NCBI GenBank assembly: GCA_023512665.1
Contig: JAILZC010000090.1
Coordinates: forward strand, 1 to 5,152
Source: Candidatus Bipolaricaulota bacterium
GTDB taxonomy: Bacteria > Bipolaricaulota > Bipolaricaulia > RBG-16-55-9 > DRXL01
Direction: 5' to 3'
Length of the DNA: 5,152 bases
Shown: positions 1 to 5,152 of the stretch, piece after piece
Layout: every line of letters begins with the position of its first letter
Position numbering within the stretch: the stretch's first letter is position 1
Translations under genes and position numbers: made by a program
Notes under the pieces: model-generated
Seen by the model: only the letters and a program-made list of their open reading frames with translations
Told to the model about the DNA's origin: nothing
The model's database searches: none

Positions 1-797
1 CCAGCGAACAGAACCCCGTCCATCGCTATAGCGCCGACGGAAGCTACACTGTCACGCTGACTGTTACAGACACCGACGGCGAACGAGCGAGCGCCACCAA
101 GACCGTCAAAGTCTTCATGCCGCGGGCCATCGCCACTCGGACTATTGACACGAATCTCCCCAACGACGAGACCATCGCCGGACAGCGCGTCAAAGTCAAG
201 ATCACCATCCAAGTGTTAGACCGCGTCAACGGCCTGGTCGTCATGGAGCGCTTCCCCAAGGTGTTAACCTTTAATCCCATCGCTATCGAGAGCAGCACCA
301 TGCTCCAGCCCACAGCAGTCGGCGAGAACAATGAAGTTATATGGGTCTTCTTAGAAGCTCTGGAAGCGGGGGCGATCCGCACCATCGAATATGAGCTCAC
401 TCTCCCTAAAGACCCCGCCGAGATCAAATCCCCTGTAATCAAGCTGAGCGGCACCATCAGCAGTGCCTCACCGAGCTTCGAGATGACGATCACAGGAGAG
501 ACCGAGATCAAGGTCGTCAATAATAAACTCCCTCTTCCGGTGGTCTTCGCGCGCATGGACGTCAGCGATGCCGCTAACCCCCAAGTCAACCTCTGGCTCG
601 ATACAAACACTATAAGCTTTGAGCAGATTCAAGCAGCTGTCTCGATCTTCTGGATTAACGACAAGGAAGTCAGGAACGAAAACCCAAAGGAAGGCGAAGG
701 GGGCAAAGTGAACTTCGGCAAGATTGACATAAAAACTCTGCAGATATTGGTCGCGTACTGGCTGACGGGGGCGTCAGTCTTCGGGCCGCTGCCTTAA
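1..797 (+). CDS. PKD-domain secreted/surface protein, 5' partial
   Basis: The reading frame is already open at the window edge (first full codon at 3), so the gene starts upstream. The Met at 117 is internal, because PKD-like sequence runs straight through it. 264 residues are visible. Residues about 1-37 are the end of a PKD (Ig-like beta-sandwich) domain, ending in the typical strand GSYTVTLTVTDTDG. Residues about 40-175 form a beta-rich domain that aligns by eye with the C-terminal domain of the next gene (shared pattern: VKVKITIQ, VNGL, E..P, a W, IEYELTLP, SGTISSASP, GETEIKV). Residues about 176-264 are an extra tail with two related helical motifs, starting near I204 (ISFEQIQAAVSIFW) and I241 (IDIKTLQILVAYW). 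PKD domains usually mediate extracellular protein or carbohydrate contacts, so a cell-surface or secreted location is inferred. The signal peptide, if any, lies outside the window. The exact function is unknown. Confidence 0.85.
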   Translation, partial: SEQNPVHRYSADGSYTVTLTVTDTDGERASATKTVKVFMPRAIATRTIDTNLPNDETIAGQRVKVKITIQVLDRVNGLVVMERFPKVLTFNPIAIESSTMLQPTAVGENNEVIWVFLEALEAGAIRTIEYELTLPKDPAEIKSPVIKLSGTISSASPSFEMTITGETEIKVVNNKLPLPVVFARMDVSDAANPQVNLWLDTNTISFEQIQAAVSIFWINDKEVRNENPKEGEGGKVNFGKIDIKTLQILVAYWLTGASVFGPLP

Positions 798-883
798 CCA
801 GACTTCGTCTGGACTGTACACCTTCGCCAGCCGGAGGCTGGCGAAGATGAACGTCAAGCGAAGCTTGTCCAGGCGAAGCCTGG
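798..883. repeat. Cluster of four perfect triloop hairpins between the PKD genes
   Basis: Four perfect inverted repeats with three-base loops fill this gap. They are CCAGAC-TTC-GTCTGG (798-812), an 11-bp stem CTTCGCCAGCC/GGCTGGCGAAG with loop GGA (822-846), CAAGC-GAA-GCTTG (855-867), and CCAGGC-GAA-GCCTGG (869-883). The third and fourth contain GCGAAGC, a heptamer known to form an exceptionally stable single-stranded DNA mini-hairpin. The first shows the C-GAA-G core on the opposite strand. The first and fourth can also pair with each other over 12 positions (803-814 with 867-878, one G-U), so alternative folds exist. No T-run follows any stem, so a classical intrinsic terminator is not supported. 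Small dispersed palindromes or an mRNA processing or stability element are possible roles. The structure is seen directly; the role is unknown. Confidence 0.8.
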
Positions 884-890
884 AGGAGGT
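882..890 (+). promoter_or_regulatory. Strong Shine-Dalgarno that sets the start of the second PKD gene
   Basis: GGAGGAGGT lies seven bases before the ATG at 898, an ideal position. It overlaps the last two bases of the fourth intergenic hairpin (869-883), so the stem directly abuts the ribosome landing site. The upstream in-frame ATG at 847 sits just after the 11-bp hairpin and has no comparable ribosome binding site. Confidence 0.85.
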
Positions 891-897
891 CTGTGCG

Positions 898-1620
898 ATG
901 AGAGTCTCTGTCAAAACACTGATACTGCTCATGGTAGTAGGGATGCTCACGGTCGCTCTCGCTGAGGCCCAGAGCAACACCCCGCCACGCGCCGATTTTC
1001 GCTTCAACCCACAAAATCCCGATACGAACACGGTCGTCACATTCGACGCTTCAGCATCACGTGACCCTGACGGAACTATTGTGAAGTACGAGTGGGACTT
1101 CAACGGCGATGGGAGATTCGACGAAACCAAAACAACTCCAATCACGACGAGACTGTTTGACCGCACCGGGGAGTGGCGCATCAATCTGAGAGTTACCGAC
1201 AATCGCAGCGCCACAGGCTCGATCAGCAAGATCGTCAAAGTCACTGAAGCCCCGGTGACGATCCGGCGCTCGCTCCTCCTGCCCCCAAGTGGCTCCGTCG
1301 CCCCCGGCTCTACCGTGCGCGTCGTCATCACGCTGCGCATCAATCAAACTATGAACGGGCTCGGCCTGGACGAAGACCCTCCCGCGGGCTGGACGGTCAA
1401 AGAAGTCCAAAACGGCGGCGCGATCTTGAAGAAATCCGAGCTCCAATGGCTCTGGACGCAACGCTTCTCCCCCGGCCAGAGCGTCGCCGTGATCTATGAT
1501 CTGGTCGTGCCCCCCACCGCCCCGGCGAGCACGTTTGCGCTCAAGGGACTACTGACGAGTTTCTCCCCGCGCCTGGCGATCCCTGTCGTTGGGGACAGTG
1601 AGATCCGCGTCGCGCGATAG
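898..1620 (+). CDS. Secreted PKD-domain protein
   Basis: A 240-residue protein of unknown specific function. The start at 898 is chosen because of the ideal Shine-Dalgarno at 882-890 and because the product then opens with a textbook signal peptide: basic N-terminus (MRVSVK), hydrophobic core (TLILLMVVGMLTVALA) and an A-x-A site with likely cleavage after A24. Starting at 847 would add 17 residues encoded by hairpin sequence. Residues about 28-116 form one PKD domain, with the WDF core at W66-F68 extended into a NGDG acidic loop (N69-G72), and the closing strand WRINLRVTDN from W93. Residues about 117-240 are a beta-rich domain resembling that of the upstream gene, without the helical tail seen there. 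No transmembrane anchor, LPxTG motif or catalytic motif is visible. Export by Sec and an extracellular adhesive or structural role are inferred. The tandem position suggests gene duplication and possibly joint function. Confidence 0.88.
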   Translation: MRVSVKTLILLMVVGMLTVALAEAQSNTPPRADFRFNPQNPDTNTVVTFDASASRDPDGTIVKYEWDFNGDGRFDETKTTPITTRLFDRTGEWRINLRVTDNRSATGSISKIVKVTEAPVTIRRSLLLPPSGSVAPGSTVRVVITLRINQTMNGLGLDEDPPAGWTVKEVQNGGAILKKSELQWLWTQRFSPGQSVAVIYDLVVPPTAPASTFALKGLLTSFSPRLAIPVVGDSEIRVAR

Positions 1621-1647
1621 CGCAAAGCTCGCATAGATCCGGCCATC

Positions 1648-1676
1648 TTGCTCTCCACCTTACTATTTTGTATTCT
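1648..1676 (+). promoter_or_regulatory. Candidate sigma70-type promoter of the lon-like/gdh unit
   Basis: TTGCTC (1648-1653) and TATTCT (1671-1676) are separated by exactly 17 bases. They match the consensus -35 and -10 boxes at 3 and 4 of 6 positions. They sit in the most AT-rich patch of the window (about 1660-1685), in the gap after the second PKD gene and about 60 bases before the protease start. Similarity to consensus is only partial, and the host's promoter preferences are unknown. Confidence 0.35.
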
Positions 1677-1691
1677 TAAAGACCTCATAGG

Positions 1692-1714
1692 CGCTCACGC
1701 TTGCCGCGTGGGCG
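1692..1714 (+). other. 5'-UTR hairpin upstream of the lon-like gene
   Basis: A nine-base-pair stem (1692-1700 with 1706-1714, one G-U pair) with loop TTGCC lies between the candidate promoter and the start codon. A smaller four-pair stem, CCCT-ACGA-AGGG (1718-1729), follows and would partly cover the weak Shine-Dalgarno (AAGGGAG, 1725-1731) of the protease gene. The pairings are seen directly. Any control of translation, for example melting at high temperature, is speculative. Confidence 0.4.
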
Positions 1715-1735
1715 ATCCCCTACGAAGGGAGAGCG

Positions 1736-4153
1736 ATGGCACGCCGTTTGCAGCCAGAAGAGCTTCGTCGTCGCTGCGATCCCGAGGTCTTCGGCGTCGA
1801 GACGACCACGGAATGCAAGCCCCTCGACGACGTCATTGGGCAGGAGCGCGCCCTGCGCGCCCTCGATCTGGGCTTGGGCATCAAAGACTTTCGCTATAAT
1901 ATCTACGTCGCGGGCAGCCCCGGCACGGGGAAGAACTCCATCGTCCAAGCGTTCCTCAAGAAGATCAGCCTCAAAGAGTCCCCTCCCCAAGACCTCTGCT
2001 ATGTCCATAATTTCGGCGACCCCTACTGCCCCAAATACATTCTCTTGCCTCCAGGGCTGGGCCGCAAGTTCGCCGCCGATATGGACGATCTCATAGAGAA
2101 GCTGCGCGAGCGCATCCCCGCGGCCTATCACAGCGAAGAGTACAGAAAGAAACGTCAGAGCTTAGACGAACAGTTCAACGAGCTGCGGACCAAAGTGACG
2201 GCCTACGTCGAGCAAGAAGCTCAGCAGCGCGGCTTTCTCTTCCAGCTCTCGGTGCTGGGGTTTCAAGCGACCCCGGTGCTCGACGGCCACCCCCTCACCG
2301 AAGAGGCTTTCGCCAAGCTCCCCGAACGGGAACGCCACAAGATCACCCGGTATCGCGAAGAACTCCAAGAGATCGTCCAAGAGGCCATGACCCAGCTCGA
2401 AGGGATCGAAGAGCAGCGCCTCAAAGCCATCGAAGAGCTGGACAGAGATATCGCGCTCTACACGATCAAGCCACTCACCAAGCGCTTGCAGACCCGCTAC
2501 GGGAACTACCCGCGCGTGCTCGAATTCCTCGAAGACGTAGAAAAAGATATCTTACAGAACATCAAAGAGTTTGCCGAGCCTGCCCCCCAGTCTCCCCAGG
2601 GGGAGGGCCAGGGCGTGCCCCTGCCTACGGGCATGATCGAGCTGTTCACACGATATAAAGTGAACGTCTTAGTAGACCACGGCAAGACCAAGGGCGCCCC
2701 AGTCGTGGTGCAAGAGAACGCCACGTACACGAATCTCTTTGGCAAGATCGAGCGCCGCGTGCAGTTTGGCGTGATGACCGCGGACTTTACGATGATCAAA
2801 CCAGGGTCGCTCCACGAGGCCAACGGCGGGTACTTGGTCTTAAACGCCGACAATCTCTTAAAGTACTGGATCAGCTGGGAGGCCCTCAAGATCGCCATCC
2901 GGTGTGGGCGCATCCAGATCGAAGACCCCGCGACGATGATGGGGTTCACCACGACCGAGGGCCTCAAGCCCGAACCGGTGCCCCTCTCCGTAAAAGTGAT
3001 TCTCATCGGCAGCCCGGAGCTGTACTATCTTCTGGAGACCGCCGACGAAGATTTTCCCAAGCTCTTTGCGGTGAAGGCCGATTTCGACGACGAGATGCCG
3101 TGGGACGAGAGATATATCAAGCAGTTGGGGCCGTTTGTGGCCGCGCGGGTGAAGGAGCGCCCTGGGCTGAAGCACTTTCACAAGACGGCCCTGGCGCGGC
3201 TCGCCGAATACGCCGCCGAGCTGACCGGCGACCAGAAGAAGCTCTCCGCGCGCTTCAGCGACTTGATGACCATCGTCCGGGAGGCGTCCTACTGGGCCGA
3301 GCGCGATGGGGCGCGCCTCGTCAAGGCCGACCACGTCGAACGCGCTATAGAAGAGAAGTTGTATCGCAATAGCCTCATCGAAGAGAAGATTCACGAGCTG
3401 ATCCTCCGTGGGGATATTTTAGTAGATATCACGGGCGAGCGCGTCGGGTGTGTGAACGGCCTTTCGGTGTTGCAGCTGCCGGATTGCTCGTTTGGCCGCC
3501 CCACGCGCATCACGGCTAATGTGTTTACGGGCAAGGAGGGCGTGCTCGATGTCGAGCGCGAGGCCGAACTCTCTGGGAAGATCCATAGCAAGGGCGTCTT
3601 GATCTTGAAGGGCTGGCTCGGCGAAAAGTTCGCGCTCGATCACCCGTTGAGCCTGTCGGCGAGTATCACTTTCGAGCAGAGCTATTCGAAGATAGACGGC
3701 GACTCTGCCTCCAGCACCGAGCTGTACGCGCTCATCTCCGCGCTGGCGGGAGTGCCCCTCAAGCAGGGGATCGCCGTCACCGGCTCGGTCAACCAGAAGG
3801 GCGAGATCCAGCCCATCGGCAGCGTCAACGAGAAGATTGACGGGTTTTTCAAAGTGTGCAAGGCCCAGGGGCTGACCGGCGAGCAAGGGGTCATCATCCC
3901 CGAACAGAATATAGACAACTTGATGCTGCGCCAGGAGATCATTGACGCTGTGAGCAAAAAGCAGTTTCATATCTACGCCGTCAAGACGGTCGAAGAGGGG
4001 CTGGAGATCCTGACGGGGCTGAAGGCGGGCGAGCGTGGCCCCGACGGAAAGTTCCCCGAAGGGACGCTCTACGCGCGCGTCGAAGCCCGGCTGCGCGAGA
4101 TCCAGAAGAACCTCAACGCAACCGAAGCAGAAGAGGAGGAAGAGAAAAAATAA
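1736..4153 (+). CDS. Lon-family protease, COG1067/LonC-like (peptidase S16)
   Basis: An 805-residue cytoplasmic protease related to E. coli YcbZ (LonH) and Meiothermus LonC, proteins that degrade unfolded or damaged proteins. An N-terminal AAA-type module carries the Walker A-like loop GSPGTGKN (60-67). Residues about 118-280 form a long, charged helical/coiled-coil insertion typical of LonC-type proteins. The AAA core resumes with HEANGGYLVLNADNLL (from H360), a sensor-like ILIGSPE (around G425) and the family motif FPKLF (440-444). The C-terminal proteolytic domain has the Ser-Lys dyad: S657 in DGDSAS and K700 in NEKIDGF. Their 43-residue spacing equals that of E. coli Lon S679/K722. Oddities are Asn67 where Walker A normally has Ser/Thr, and N370/A371 in place of the Walker B acidic pair. 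A Pro/Gln/Gly-rich linker at 282-297 and an acidic tail (TEAEEEEEKK) are also present. The ATG at 1736 follows a modest AAGGGAG. A glutamate dehydrogenase gene follows after one base. Confidence 0.93.
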   Translation: MARRLQPEELRRRCDPEVFGVETTTECKPLDDVIGQERALRALDLGLGIKDFRYNIYVAGSPGTGKNSIVQAFLKKISLKESPPQDLCYVHNFGDPYCPKYILLPPGLGRKFAADMDDLIEKLRERIPAAYHSEEYRKKRQSLDEQFNELRTKVTAYVEQEAQQRGFLFQLSVLGFQATPVLDGHPLTEEAFAKLPERERHKITRYREELQEIVQEAMTQLEGIEEQRLKAIEELDRDIALYTIKPLTKRLQTRYGNYPRVLEFLEDVEKDILQNIKEFAEPAPQSPQGEGQGVPLPTGMIELFTRYKVNVLVDHGKTKGAPVVVQENATYTNLFGKIERRVQFGVMTADFTMIKPGSLHEANGGYLVLNADNLLKYWISWEALKIAIRCGRIQIEDPATMMGFTTTEGLKPEPVPLSVKVILIGSPELYYLLETADEDFPKLFAVKADFDDEMPWDERYIKQLGPFVAARVKERPGLKHFHKTALARLAEYAAELTGDQKKLSARFSDLMTIVREASYWAERDGARLVKADHVERAIEEKLYRNSLIEEKIHELILRGDILVDITGERVGCVNGLSVLQLPDCSFGRPTRITANVFTGKEGVLDVEREAELSGKIHSKGVLILKGWLGEKFALDHPLSLSASITFEQSYSKIDGDSASSTELYALISALAGVPLKQGIAVTGSVNQKGEIQPIGSVNEKIDGFFKVCKAQGLTGEQGVIIPEQNIDNLMLRQEIIDAVSKKQFHIYAVKTVEEGLEILTGLKAGERGPDGKFPEGTLYARVEARLREIQKNLNATEAEEEEEKK
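2591..2623. repeat. GC-rich palindromes inside the lon-like coding sequence
   Basis: Two adjacent inverted repeats lie in frame in the protease gene: CTCCCC-AG-GGGGAG (2592-2605) and CAGGG-CGTGC-CCCTG (2609-2623). They encode the low-complexity linker around S286-P297 (SPQGEGQGVPLP) between the helical insertion and the rest of the AAA core. The sequence resembles, from memory, the CTCTCCCC/GGGGAGAGGG type of palindrome scattered through many GC-rich bacterial genomes, which suggests a small repeat captured by the gene. The inverted repeats are seen directly; the origin is inference. Confidence 0.5.
4134..4144 (+). promoter_or_regulatory. Purine-rich ribosome binding region of the glutamate dehydrogenase gene
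   Basis: AGGAGG (4134-4139), running on into GAAGAG, precedes the ATG at 4155 and is embedded in the codons for the acidic tail of the protease. The perfect AGGAGG is 15 bases from the ATG, longer than usual. The weaker GGAAGAG (4138-4144) has a 10-base spacing. Because the protease stop (4151-4153) is one base before the ATG, terminating ribosomes may re-initiate here. Confidence 0.5.
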
Positions 4154-4154
4154 T

Positions 4155-5152
4155 ATGTCCGAAGAACTCAAACGTCGGTCGGAGATGGGCATGTTGGAGA
4201 TGGCCCATCACTTCTTTGATGAGGCTGCCAATCGCCTGAAGCTGGAGATGCCCTTGCGCATACTCCTGCGCCATCCCAAGCGCAAGCTCATCGTCGTCTT
4301 CCCGGTCGTCATGGACGACGGGAGCGTCCAGCACTTTGAGGGCTATCGCGTGCAGCATCACTTGGTGTTGGGGCCGACCAAGGGCGGCATCCGCTATCAT
4401 CCTGACGTCACGCTCGAGGAAGTCGAAGCGTTGGCAATCCTGATGACGTGGAAGTGCGCTGTGGCGCAAATCCCCTTTGGCGGGGCCAAGGGCGGCGTGC
4501 GCTGCAACCCCCTCGAACTTTCGACCGGGGAGCTGGAGCGCATCACCCGACGGTATGCCGCAGAGATCTCGCCCATCATCGGCCCCGATGTAGATATCCC
4601 CGCCCCCGATGTCTTCACCGGGGAGCGCGAGATGGCCTGGTTCGTCGATACGATCAGTATGCACCATAACAGCATGTTCATGCCCGGCTTGGTGACGGGC
4701 AAGCCTAAAGTGTTGGGGGGCTCGGAGGGGCGCGATACCGCGACCGGGCGGGGCGGCTTCTTCGTGCTCGTCGAGACGCTCAAGCGTCTCAATATGAAGC
4801 TCGAGGGAGCGCGCATCGCCGTTCAGGGCTTTGGTAATGTCGGCTCAAGCATGGCGCGGTTCTGCGCCGAGGCCGGCGCGAAGATCATTGCTGTCAGCGA
4901 TGCTCGGGGCGGCGTCTACAACCCCAACGGCATTGACCCCATCGCCCTCAAAGAGTACGAGCGCAAGACCGGCTCCGTCATGCGCTTCAAAGAGACCGAA
5001 GCTATCACCAACCAAGAGCTGCTCGAGCTCGCCTGTGACATCTTAGTTCCCGCAGCGATTGAGAATCAAATCACCACGGCCAACGCCCAGAAGATTCGCG
5101 CCAAGGTAGTCATTGAGCTGGCCAACGGCCCCACGACATTGGAAGCCGACAG
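4155..5152 (+). CDS. gdhA: Glutamate dehydrogenase (Glu/Leu/Phe/Val family), 3' partial
   Basis: The enzyme interconverts glutamate and 2-oxoglutarate plus ammonium using NAD(P). 332 residues are visible; family members of this type have about 415-425, so roughly 85 C-terminal residues lie beyond the window. The substrate domain has GPTKGGIRYHP (K76), WKCAV (K100) and PFGGAKGGV (K112), with D152 in DIPAPDV. The spacings 24, 12 and 40 match K89, K113, catalytic K125 and catalytic D165 of Clostridium symbiosum GDH. The dinucleotide-binding domain shows GFGNVG (225-230) and VSDARGG, with D249 after the second strand. LVPAAIENQIT and ELANGPTT are further family signatures. Cofactor preference cannot be fixed from this. 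A leucine/phenylalanine dehydrogenase is less likely, given the full set of glutamate-type motifs. The ATG at 4155 gives the N-terminus MSEELK; later in-frame Mets (4185, 4191) are possible but lack the coupled position. It is probably co-transcribed with the upstream Lon-like gene. The gene symbol follows function; the sequence style is closest to RocG/GudB. Confidence 0.95.
   Translation, partial: MSEELKRRSEMGMLEMAHHFFDEAANRLKLEMPLRILLRHPKRKLIVVFPVVMDDGSVQHFEGYRVQHHLVLGPTKGGIRYHPDVTLEEVEALAILMTWKCAVAQIPFGGAKGGVRCNPLELSTGELERITRRYAAEISPIIGPDVDIPAPDVFTGEREMAWFVDTISMHHNSMFMPGLVTGKPKVLGGSEGRDTATGRGGFFVLVETLKRLNMKLEGARIAVQGFGNVGSSMARFCAEAGAKIIAVSDARGGVYNPNGIDPIALKEYERKTGSVMRFKETEAITNQELLELACDILVPAAIENQITTANAQKIRAKVVIELANGPTTLEAD

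Noticed and set aside
724..750. Perfect TTGACA (724-729) near the end of the first PKD gene, a possible promoter for the second
   Set aside because: The best -10 candidate (TATTGG, 745-750) matches only three positions and leaves a 15-base spacer, so the box is probably chance coding sequence.
117..797. Start of the first PKD gene at the Met at 117
   Set aside because: Clear PKD-domain sequence in the same frame continues upstream to the window edge without a stop, so this Met is internal.
798..846. Intrinsic terminator after the first PKD gene
   Set aside because: The stems are strong, but no run of T follows either of the first two hairpins, so classical Rho-independent termination is not supported.
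847..897. Start of the second PKD gene at the upstream ATG (847)
   Set aside because: This ATG lacks a good ribosome binding site, would place an arginine-rich extension ahead of a textbook signal peptide, and its codons are hairpin sequence. The ATG at 898 has an ideal Shine-Dalgarno.
4145..4154. A6 tract at the end of the protease gene as a slippage site: loss of one A would join the protease in frame to the dehydrogenase with no intervening stop
   Set aside because: The arithmetic works, but six A residues are short for efficient slippage, and the dehydrogenase has its own well-placed ATG. There is no positive evidence for a fusion.
3419..4192. Long open frame of 257 codons on the - strand opposite the protease gene
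   Set aside because: It lies entirely opposite strongly conserved Lon coding sequence and has no recognisable domain or convincing ribosome binding site. Long antisense frames are expected in GC-rich genes. The same applies to the other - strand frames, such as 774-1343, 2858-3394 and 4113-4667.

Overview
The window is a GC-rich bacterial segment in which all genes lie on the + strand. It holds four coding regions and two short intergenic gaps (100 and 115 bases). No stretch over 300 bases lacks a gene, and I see no tRNA, rRNA, CRISPR array, transposase or phage gene. The host is probably an uncultivated, possibly thermophilic bacterium. The secreted PKD-domain proteins, the LonC-type protease and the RocG-like glutamate dehydrogenase would suit a lineage such as Bipolaricaulota, Chloroflexota or Acidobacteriota, but this is a guess by gene style and the sequence does not prove any phylum.

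Left region (1-1620): two tandem genes for secreted or surface proteins. The first is cut by the window's left edge. Both have a PKD domain followed by the same kind of beta-rich domain, so they look like paralogues. The first also has a C-terminal tail with two similar helical motifs, loosely like a degenerate dockerin. The second has a clear signal peptide. The 100-base gap between them is packed with four perfect hairpins with three-base loops, the last abutting a strong Shine-Dalgarno sequence. That Shine-Dalgarno fixes the second gene's start at 898 rather than at the in-frame ATG at 847.

Right region (1621-5152): an AT-rich patch with a plausible sigma70-type promoter and a 5'-UTR hairpin precedes a two-gene unit. 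The first gene encodes an 805-residue Lon-family protease (COG1067/LonC-like). Its Ser657/Lys700 dyad is intact, but its Walker A and Walker B motifs are atypical. One base after its stop begins a Glu/Leu/Phe/Val-type glutamate dehydrogenase, which runs off the right edge with about 332 residues visible. The near-overlap implies co-transcription and probably translational coupling. This joins a protein-degrading enzyme to an enzyme that channels glutamate into central metabolism.

I did not find a clearly new defence or mobile system. The points most worth a second look are the hairpin cluster, the altered ATPase motifs of the Lon-like protein, a GC-rich palindrome translated inside its linker, the protease-dehydrogenase pairing, and the unassigned domains of the PKD proteins.
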